Below are positions 44,477 through 50,947 of a DNA stretch of 64,000 nucleotides, piece by piece (position 1 is the first letter of the stretch; each line of letters starts with the position of its first letter). The notes beneath the pieces are model-generated. The model was not told where the DNA came from, searched no databases, and saw nothing but the letters and a program-made list of their open reading frames with translations. This stretch comes from JBPRGG01 sp051418075 (GTDB lineage Bacteria; Bacteroidota; Bacteroidia; Cytophagales; Cyclobacteriaceae). The stretch lies in NCBI GenBank assembly GCA_051418075.1, contig JBPRGG010000132.1, forward strand, positions 62,001 to 126,000, given 5' to 3'. The position numbers and the translations under genes were made by a program.

Positions 44477-45020
44477 ATTTACCTGATACCAAATCTGAAC
44501 GGGATGGTTCTTTTTTTGATTTCAATATTAAAGCGCTGATCAATGATACCAGTAAGCCTACAGGAAAAATCTCCAGTATAGTAAATCCAATCTGTACCAG
44601 TGGATTTTGATAGCTTTCTTTGAAGGCTTCCATTTCAGCCACTTTTTGTGCTATTACAGATGCAGATTCCCCGCTGTTTTTGATCTGAATAATTGCCTGA
44701 TTAAAATAATGGTCCATGATCTCCGGGTTCTGTGAGGAATAGATTATCCACCCGACTACATACAATACAGATGCCACTCCGGTAATATAAAGGCCCAGGA
44801 GAAAAGCTTTGCCAAATTTGATCCGCTGATCAGGCTGATGATTTCGATAGAACCTGATGCCAAGATAAATCATACTAAAGGCCAGGATCATATTGATATA
44901 GCCTATCAGTTCTCCTAATTCAAAATTGGTTGATAGGTCAAATAAATAGTTGGTGATGTGAAATAAACCAGTCACGATCAAACCAGCTAATAATCCATAA
45001 GTAAAGGCTGTTTTTGTCAT
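44475..45020 (-). CDS. DUF4199 membrane protein
   Basis: Integral membrane protein of 181 residues with four hydrophobic helices: about 10-30, 38-56, 75-95 and 148-170. Between helices 3 and 4 there is a charged segment (ESASVIAQKVAEMEAFKESY) typical of the DUF4199 family. The function of the family is not known. It lies 93 bases downstream of a membrane-anchored LuxR-type gene in the same orientation, an arrangement seen in other Bacteroidota, so the two probably form a functional pair. The 3' end overlaps the arm of a bidirectional terminator. Confidence 0.85.
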   Translation of the reverse strand: MTKTAFTYGLLAGLIVTGLFHITNYLFDLSTNFELGELIGYINMILAFSMIYLGIRFYRNHQPDQRIKFGKAFLLGLYITGVASVLYVVGWIIYSSQNPEIMDHYFNQAIIQIKNSGESASVIAQKVAEMEAFKESYQNPLVQIGFTILEIFPVGLLVSLISALILKSKKEPSRSDLVSGK

Positions 45021-45113
45021 GTTTATTTAAGGTTTTGATTCAGAAGCAAATCAAGGTATTTGTAGCCAGAATTTCTTCATACTTAAGTACTAATTTAAGA
45101 TAAACCCCGGTTT

Positions 45114-45542
45114 TTAAGTCAGCCAGTTGTACTGTTTGGCCTTTTGAATGGCCTGGGTCCTTCTTTTTACAGCCAGTTTGCTGAATAAATTGGTGGAATG
45201 ACTTTTTACGGTATGAATGGAAACATAGAGCTGATCAGCTATTTCCTGATTGCTATACCCCTGCGACATGAGTTGCAGAACCTCAAATTCTCTTTTGCTT
45301 AATTCAGGTGGAACCCGCATTTGTTGAAGACCTTTCTGCGAATCTTCCTTCTGCTTCTTTTTATGCCGGATTTGATTTATATTTTTTCCTAACAGCAGGC
45401 CCAAACCAATAGATATCAGTCCAACCATCAGCAGATATAGTTCCAATTGCACATTAGCCAGAAAATAGTTGTATTCCAGGCTTTTCAGCAGTAATACCAG
45501 CAGAAACAGAAAGATTCCAAATATCCAGGCGATCCGGTGCAT
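45114..45542 (-). CDS. Membrane-anchored LuxR-type transcriptional regulator
   Basis: The 142-residue protein has two N-terminal helices (about 5-22 and 34-52), a basic linker (RHKKKQKEDSQKG) and a C-terminal LuxR/GerE helix-turn-helix (LSKREFEVLQLMSQGYSNQE, then VSIHTVKSHSTNLFSKL). No receiver domain is present, so it is not a response regulator; signal input probably comes through the membrane, perhaps from the DUF4199 protein encoded downstream. The architecture is common in Bacteroidota. It diverges from the Na+/Ca2+ exchanger gene (38-base gap), so that gene might be a target. Confidence 0.9.
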   Translation of the reverse strand: MHRIAWIFGIFLFLLVLLLKSLEYNYFLANVQLELYLLMVGLISIGLGLLLGKNINQIRHKKKQKEDSQKGLQQMRVPPELSKREFEVLQLMSQGYSNQEIADQLYVSIHTVKSHSTNLFSKLAVKRRTQAIQKAKQYNWLT

Positions 45543-45580
45543 CAGGTTTTTACATCAAATATAATGGCTAAAAAACAAAA

Positions 45581-46636
45581 ATGCCTTCTATTCATTCTAT
45601 TTTAAACTCATTTATCAATTACATGCCAGATCTTCTGATTTATCTGATTGTTATAGTGATAGGTTCAGTACTGATCTGGAAAGGCAGTGATATCCTCGAA
45701 TCATCAGCCCGGAAACTTTCCTTATACTATGGCCTTCCCACTGTGGTACATGGAGCCATTGTGGTAGCTATTGGCAGCAGTTTCCCTGAATTATCCAGTA
45801 CGGTGCTGGCTACCTTACTACATGGCGATTTTGAACTGGGACTGTCTGCCGTAATAGGGTCAGCCATTTTTAATATTCTGGTGATTCCGGGGTTGTCAGG
45901 TCTGGCTGCAAAAAAGCAACTAAAAGCAGAAAAGAACCTGGTGTATAGGGATGCCCAGTTTTACATTATTTCAATTGCCGTTTTACTGATCACATTTTCA
46001 TTCGCCGTGATCTATTTTCCTGCATCTGACCAGCAACTGCAAGGATCCTTTACCCGCATCTTGGCTTTAGTTCCTTTGGCACTTTATGGGTTGTATTTAT
46101 TTATACAATACCAGGAGGTAATTGAAGAAAGGCAAAAAGAAAAACCCCCGGGAATAAAACCCGGTAAAAATTGGTTATGGTTGCTATTAAGCCTGGCTCT
46201 GGTAGTGGCAGGAGTAGAAGGTCTGGTAAGATCAGCTATTTTTTTAGGAGAATTTTTTAACACCCCCACTTTTATCTGGGGTATTTCAGTGATTGCGGCA
46301 GTAACCAGTATGCCAGATGCGTTTATCAGTATTCGAATGGCCAGAAATGATGAAGGGATCAGTAGTTTATCTAATGTATTGGGAAGCAATATTTTTGATC
46401 TTTTGGTGGCTGTACCTGTAGGTGTTTTGATTGCAGGCAGTACACTGGTGGATTTTGCCATTGCAGCCCCTTTAATGGGAGTGCTTACTTTTGCCACTAT
46501 TCTGCTGTTCACTACCCTGAGAACCAAGTTGATACTGAGCAAGATAGAAAGCTGGACACTACTGGTCGCTTATATGATTTTCATTGCCTGGATAATATTT
46601 GAAAGTTTAGACTTGATCAACTTACTTCCCCAATAG
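45581..46636 (+). CDS. Sodium/calcium exchanger family protein
   Basis: Inner-membrane cation antiporter of the CaCA family (YrbG-type), with two inverted repeats of five helices. The alpha-1 repeat has AIGSSFPELSSTVLATLL then GSAIFNILVIPGLS; the alpha-2 repeat has VTSMPDAFISIRMARND then LGSNIFDLLVAVPVG. The usual PE in the second repeat is PD, within the range of the family. The length of 351 is normal. It starts 38 bases from the divergent LuxR-type gene. Transport of Ca2+ out of the cell in exchange for Na+ or H+ is inferred from the family. Confidence 0.88.
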   Translation: MPSIHSILNSFINYMPDLLIYLIVIVIGSVLIWKGSDILESSARKLSLYYGLPTVVHGAIVVAIGSSFPELSSTVLATLLHGDFELGLSAVIGSAIFNILVIPGLSGLAAKKQLKAEKNLVYRDAQFYIISIAVLLITFSFAVIYFPASDQQLQGSFTRILALVPLALYGLYLFIQYQEVIEERQKEKPPGIKPGKNWLWLLLSLALVVAGVEGLVRSAIFLGEFFNTPTFIWGISVIAAVTSMPDAFISIRMARNDEGISSLSNVLGSNIFDLLVAVPVGVLIAGSTLVDFAIAAPLMGVLTFATILLFTTLRTKLILSKIESWTLLVAYMIFIAWIIFESLDLINLLPQ

Positions 46637-46758
46637 TTATACCTTTCCTTCTTATGATACTCCGTACAAATACGTCCATATTGTGTACGATTATGATACA
46701 CTTTTTTGGTTTAAATCAAATGTAAATAACTGATAATCAGCTTTTTATGTTTGTGGCA

Positions 46759-46766
46759 TATATTTG
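46759..46766 (+). promoter_or_regulatory. Perfect -7 promoter box upstream of the 46822 gene
   Basis: TATATTTG matches TAnnTTTG exactly, 55 bases before the start codon. A -33 TTG at the usual spacing is not obvious. Further upstream, CGTACA near 46665 and TGTACG near 46684 form a spaced inverted repeat that could bind a regulator. Confidence 0.5.
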
Positions 46767-46821
46767 GCAACACTCCAGATATAACCAAAAATAAATTTTA
46801 GAACCATTAAATATTAAAACC

Positions 46822-47184
46822 ATGAAAACTTTAAAAAACAGCCTGATTATCACCGCCTTATTCACTATATTCAGCACCTCTTTACTGGCAGCCGACCATG
46901 AAATAGATAAAATCAAAGAATCTAAAAAAGAAGCTTTGACAATGGCTAAAAAAGCTGAGATGATGTCTGCTTTTAAAAAAGTAGAAATGCAATTAATTCA
47001 GGACTATTTGAAAAATGAATTTCATCAGGAAGAATCTGAAGCAGCTATGATAAAGGTTTTTGATCAAAATGATTCGCTGATTTTTGAAGGTGAAAAAAAT
47101 ACTTCTGAAGCCAGATTGATGATGTTGAAATCAAACAAATTAGCTACAGTGGAAGGTACAGATTATTACCTCTTTACAAAATAA
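46822..47184 (+). CDS. Small secreted protein of unknown function
   Basis: A signal peptide of about 23 residues (KTLKNSLIITALFTIFSTS, cleavage after LLAA) is followed by a mature protein of about 95 residues, rich in Lys, Glu and Met and predicted helical in the first half (IDKIKESKKEALTMAKKAE), with a beta-rich end (KVFDQNDSLIFEGEK, ATVEGTDYYLFTK). No family is recognised. It has its own promoter and a hairpin at the stop, so it is an independent gene. Composition resembles small stress-related periplasmic proteins, but that is only an impression. Confidence 0.65.
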   Translation: MKTLKNSLIITALFTIFSTSLLAADHEIDKIKESKKEALTMAKKAEMMSAFKKVEMQLIQDYLKNEFHQEESEAAMIKVFDQNDSLIFEGEKNTSEARLMMLKSNKLATVEGTDYYLFTK

Positions 47185-47217
47185 GTAATCCTTCATTGAA
47201 GTGATGAAGGATTACTT
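47183..47217. terminator. Hairpin terminator between the 46822 gene and aroA
   Basis: A perfect 14-bp stem (AAGTAATCCTTCAT with ATGAAGGATTACTT) closes a 7-base loop. Its left arm overlaps the stop codon of the forward gene. There is no good T-run on either side, so it may stop transcription weakly or serve as a 3' stabilising structure. Confidence 0.55.
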
Positions 47218-47257
47218 CAAAAAATACCCGATCCAAACAAAATTAAGCTTGACTAAT

Positions 47258-48523
47258 TTATTCAAAGATCAATTCAAACCCTGCCTTTTGCAGGTCTTGC
47301 CAGAATCCAGGGTAGGATTTATTCACTACAGCCGGATTTTCGATCAACAAACTGGTCATGGTTGCCAGCGGAGCAAAAGCCATAGCCATACGATGATCTT
47401 CATAGGTATTGATCATCAACCGGGGGTTATTAAAAGGATAATTTCCAGTAACAATGCTCCAACTTCCGTTTTCTTCCTGCAGGGAAGCACCAATTTTTAT
47501 CAGCTCATTTTCCAGGGCAAAAAGTCGATCAGTTTCTTTAATTCTCAGGCTTTCCAGTCCAGTCATTTTGCAGGATATTCTTTTGGCCGCACAGGTTACA
47601 GCAACCGTCTGGGCTAAATCGGGACAGCCGGAGAAATCAAATTCAACTATATTTTCAGCAGGAGCTTTTTCCAGCCAAACACCATCAGCATCAAAATGGG
47701 AATGAACCCCCATTAAAGCCATTTGATCCTTGATGATCTGGTCACCCTGAAAGGACTGCGGTTTTAATCCCAGTAGCTTTACTTTGCCCTGTTTAGCCAG
47801 AGAAACAAGGCTATACCAATAGCTGGCCCCTGACCAATCCGATTCCACTAAATAATTGGTTTCCTGATAATTCTGAGCCGGAACCTGTATGGTATGAGCA
47901 TTGACCCAGGCAGCCTCAACTTTAAACCGTGCCATCAGTTGCAGGGTCATATCTATGTAGGGACGGCTATTGATATTCCCGGATAATTCCAGGGTCAGGC
48001 CTTTTGGCAGCACCGGTGCTATCATCAGTAAGGCGGATATGTATTGGCTGCTGATGTCTCCCCTGATTTTTATTTGGTGGGTTTGCTGGTGAGCTAATCC
48101 TCTGACATGCAGGGGTGGATATCCTTCATTTTTTAAATAATCTATATTGGCCCCAATTTGCCTGAGCGCCTCCACCAGGACTTTTATAGGTCTTTCATGC
48201 ATCCTGGGTGTCCCCTTTAAAATTTTTTCCTGGTTGGTGACGGCAAAATAAGCCGTGAGAAAGCGCATGGTGGTGCCTGCATCCATTACATCCAGTTCCT
48301 TTTCCTCAGACTTCAACAAAGATTGCATCAACCAGGTATCCCTGGCATCTGACAGGTTATGCAAGACAGATCGGTTTCCGGTTAAGGCATTTACGATCAA
48401 AGCCCGGTTGCTCTCACTTTTTGAAGAGGAAATTTGTATGTTTACCGGATTCAGGTATTGCTGCTGAAGTATATTTAAAAATTTAGGCCCGCTCATTTTC
48501 ATTATTTTATTTATAATCTGCAA
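47258..48523 (-). CDS. aroA: 3-phosphoshikimate 1-carboxyvinyltransferase (EPSP synthase)
   Basis: Cytoplasmic shikimate-pathway enzyme joining shikimate-3-phosphate and phosphoenolpyruvate. Visible motifs are SSSKSESNRALIV near the N-terminus (substrate loop), MDAGTTMRFL, GDISSQYISALLM and the C-terminal YEDHRMAMAFAPLA with the catalytic Asp-His region; LRIKETDR is also present. The 421-residue length suits the short Bacteroidota form. The first start gives MQIINKIMKMSGPKFLN; later ATGs at codons 8 and 10 are equally plausible. It stands alone and converges with a small secreted protein gene. Confidence 0.95.
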   Translation of the reverse strand: MQIINKIMKMSGPKFLNILQQQYLNPVNIQISSSKSESNRALIVNALTGNRSVLHNLSDARDTWLMQSLLKSEEKELDVMDAGTTMRFLTAYFAVTNQEKILKGTPRMHERPIKVLVEALRQIGANIDYLKNEGYPPLHVRGLAHQQTHQIKIRGDISSQYISALLMIAPVLPKGLTLELSGNINSRPYIDMTLQLMARFKVEAAWVNAHTIQVPAQNYQETNYLVESDWSGASYWYSLVSLAKQGKVKLLGLKPQSFQGDQIIKDQMALMGVHSHFDADGVWLEKAPAENIVEFDFSGCPDLAQTVAVTCAAKRISCKMTGLESLRIKETDRLFALENELIKIGASLQEENGSWSIVTGNYPFNNPRLMINTYEDHRMAMAFAPLATMTSLLIENPAVVNKSYPGFWQDLQKAGFELIFE

Positions 48524-48606
48524 TTTAGGTACTTTTGGAATTTGAAACCAGCAGCAAATATAAATCTCACCATTAAAATAGGAGTGGGAGGATTAAAAAT
48601 TTTGGG

Positions 48607-50262
48607 TCAGGATTTGAAACTGCCTCCTTTCCATTCTGTACAGATGTATTCAGCTATTTTAAAGCTTAATGCCATAATTGTGAGGGAGGGATTAAAACCG
48701 CCATTGGTGACCATGATACTTCCATCGGCCAGAAACAGGTTATCAATCTGGTGGACCTGACCATTGGCATTTACTACTGAGTTGGTGGGATCACTGCCCA
48801 TTCTGCAGGTGCCGGCCTGATGTTGTCCTCCGCTCAGGTGTTTGCCGGCCACTTGTTCCCAAACCTCCACAGCGCCAGCTTCTTGCAGCCATTCACGGGC
48901 TTTTCCAGCCATAAATTTTCCGGTTTTGATATCATTGTCATGTCTGACTCCGGAAAGGCGGGCTACCGGAATACCCCAGAAATCCTTTACCTGCGGATCC
49001 ACCTCCACCCGGGAATCAAATACAGGCATTTCCTGAACCGGACCTTTCACCCCCATATGTCTTTTAAAATAGGTTCTTTGGAAATCTTTATGAGCTTTGC
49101 CCCATCTGGGTGCTCCCGGAGGTCTAATGTTGGTGAAAAGATAGGGCATCCGGATAAACTCATTGGCCAGCATGGAACCGCCTATAATACCAGGATTCCC
49201 GTGATTAAAATCACAGGTAGCAATTGTAGCCCCGGGGCCAATATCATCGTACACCTCTTCTTCAAATAAACCAAAAGCGCCGGAATAAGCATGCCCCTGC
49301 AAATTTCGTCCTACCCAATCATTGTTATTCCCGGCGCCTTGCGGAAATAACTTGGATTTGGAATTTAAAAGCAGACGGGCGGTTTCGGTAGCTGAACCAG
49401 CTATAATGACCAGATCGGCAGTTTGTGTATAGTTTTTTTTCTGGTTGTCAAAGTAGGTCACACCGGTAGCATGTCCCTGAGGATTGATTAAGACCTGGTT
49501 CACTACCATTTCGGTTCTGAGTTCACAGTTACCGGTATCTAAAGCTTTGGGAATCACAGTATTGTGTGTGCCACCTTTAGCCTGAACCGGGCAGGCGAAA
49601 CCTACACAAGTTCGCATATGGATACAACCCGGGCGCCCATTGTAGGGTTGAGAATTCCTGAGCATGGGTATGGGAAATGGATGCAGGCCCATCTTTTTTC
49701 CGGCTTCATATAAAATGCGGCCTTCCTTATTGTATTCAAAAGGCGGCATAGGTTGTGGCTTTTTCCGTGGAGGAGCATATGGATTTTGGCTGTCATCTCC
49801 CGATACACCTATTTCCCATTCCGCTTTTTCATAAAAGGGTTCCAGGGTCTGGTAATCAAATGGCCAATCTTCCAAAGTAGAACCTGGTACACTGCCATAG
49901 GTAGATTTCATCTTAAAATCCTGAGGCATGAAACGCCAGGCCATGGCTCCATAACTTAGGGTGCCACCTCCCACACAGGCAGCCACATTGTTATAACCAC
50001 CTTCACTGGGCAATACAATTCTCCAGGAGCCATCCCTGTTTTGAACCACCCTTCTATGTCGTTCATTGTCAGGCCCATATGCATTTCCAAGTGCGGTGGT
50101 TCTTTGAGAAATCAATTCATCATTATCATGATCGGCAAACGATTGTTTTTTCCCTCTTTCCAGTAAAACAACGGTCAAGCCGGCCTGGCTTAATTCATTG
50201 GCTATGATCCCACCACCTGCTCCTGCGCCTACTACTACGGCATTTACATGTTTCAGTGCCAT
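48607..50262 (-). CDS. GMC-family flavin oxidoreductase (sugar/alcohol dehydrogenase catalytic subunit)
   Basis: FAD-dependent dehydrogenase. The dinucleotide motif is GAGAGGG (about residues 12-18), followed by LSQAGLTVVLLERG. The middle carries CVGGGTLSYGAMAWRFMPQD, HMRTCVGFACPVQAKGGTHN and GSATETARLLLNS, typical of the GMC group. The C-terminus has HLSGGQHQAGTCRMG and TNGGFNPSLTIMALSF, with the active-site His and Asn. Together with the subunit-3-type protein encoded upstream (4-base gap) it resembles membrane-linked gluconate/glucose/fructose dehydrogenases, whose cytochrome c subunit is not encoded here. No signal peptide is seen, so export would depend on the Tat-signal partner. Confidence 0.92.
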   Translation of the reverse strand: MALKHVNAVVVGAGAGGGIIANELSQAGLTVVLLERGKKQSFADHDNDELISQRTTALGNAYGPDNERHRRVVQNRDGSWRIVLPSEGGYNNVAACVGGGTLSYGAMAWRFMPQDFKMKSTYGSVPGSTLEDWPFDYQTLEPFYEKAEWEIGVSGDDSQNPYAPPRKKPQPMPPFEYNKEGRILYEAGKKMGLHPFPIPMLRNSQPYNGRPGCIHMRTCVGFACPVQAKGGTHNTVIPKALDTGNCELRTEMVVNQVLINPQGHATGVTYFDNQKKNYTQTADLVIIAGSATETARLLLNSKSKLFPQGAGNNNDWVGRNLQGHAYSGAFGLFEEEVYDDIGPGATIATCDFNHGNPGIIGGSMLANEFIRMPYLFTNIRPPGAPRWGKAHKDFQRTYFKRHMGVKGPVQEMPVFDSRVEVDPQVKDFWGIPVARLSGVRHDNDIKTGKFMAGKAREWLQEAGAVEVWEQVAGKHLSGGQHQAGTCRMGSDPTNSVVNANGQVHQIDNLFLADGSIMVTNGGFNPSLTIMALSFKIAEYICTEWKGGSFKS

Positions 50263-50266
50263 GTTT

Positions 50267-50800
50267 TTATTGATTATATTTAAATACTTTCAATTCCAGC
50301 ATTTTATAACTTACATACTCTTTGTTTCCACCATGCCGGGGGTCTCCGTAGAATCCTTGCAAAGAATGATCCCTGATCATGCGGAAAAATTGGGGAGCTG
50401 TGGGATCCTTCCAGATCCCGTCCGGAGCCTGGTTGCTTTCCAGTGCCAGCATTAATTCAACCTGCTGCTCCTGGTTAAGATCATCGAATTTTTTGCCAAA
50501 TAACTGAATGGCAGTTTCTTGCACTGCCTTCAGACCATTTCGGTAGTCATCCTGGTATCTTTGATAGGCCTGGGTAAGCTGGATATCTATAAAGTTCAAC
50601 ACATCCGCTTCTTTACTGCCCTGAGCTTCATCAGAGGGAACTATTTGAGCCGCCATTTGGTCTACAACTGTGGCTTCCTGGTTAGTGAAAAATTGATGGG
50701 TACGTACATTCTTTTGGCAGGCAGTCCATACCAGGTTTCCTCCAATTAGTACAGCAGCCGTTTGTTTTACAAATTTTCTTCGGTTTATGATGGTCGCCAT
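50267..50800 (-). CDS. Gluconate 2-dehydrogenase subunit 3-like protein with Tat signal
   Basis: Small partner subunit of GMC dehydrogenases. It has a twin-arginine signal (NRRKFVKQTAAVLIGGNLVW), followed by a mature helical region with VVDQMAAQIVPSDEAQGSKE, a family signature of Gluconate_2-dh3, and TQAYQRYQDDYRNGLKAVQE. Length 177 is normal. In the known systems this subunit carries the folded catalytic subunit through the Tat pathway. The gene is immediately upstream of the GMC gene with only 4 bases between, so they are surely co-translated. Export of the complex to the periplasm is inferred. Confidence 0.9.
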   Translation of the reverse strand: MATIINRRKFVKQTAAVLIGGNLVWTACQKNVRTHQFFTNQEATVVDQMAAQIVPSDEAQGSKEADVLNFIDIQLTQAYQRYQDDYRNGLKAVQETAIQLFGKKFDDLNQEQQVELMLALESNQAPDGIWKDPTAPQFFRMIRDHSLQGFYGDPRHGGNKEYVSYKMLELKVFKYNQ

Positions 50801-50947
50801 ATGTTATATAAATTTTTTAAAAAAGAGTATAGCTAAGAAGCAATGTAGTGAAAATTGATGATAAATTTGATGCTTCGGATGGAATTACAGCTTTAAAATA
50901 ACAGCTACGGGAAAGAAAGCACTATGGTTTCTGATAATTAAGAGGGT

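Noticed and set aside
47454..47705. Forward-strand ORF opposite the aroA gene (83 aa)
   Set aside because: It lies in the antisense frame of a well-supported enzyme and its translation shows no family or signal.
48820..49269. 149-aa ORF on the + strand opposite the GMC gene
   Set aside because: The opposite strand encodes a clear GMC protein; the + frame is rich in Ser, His and Pro without motifs and is a shadow.
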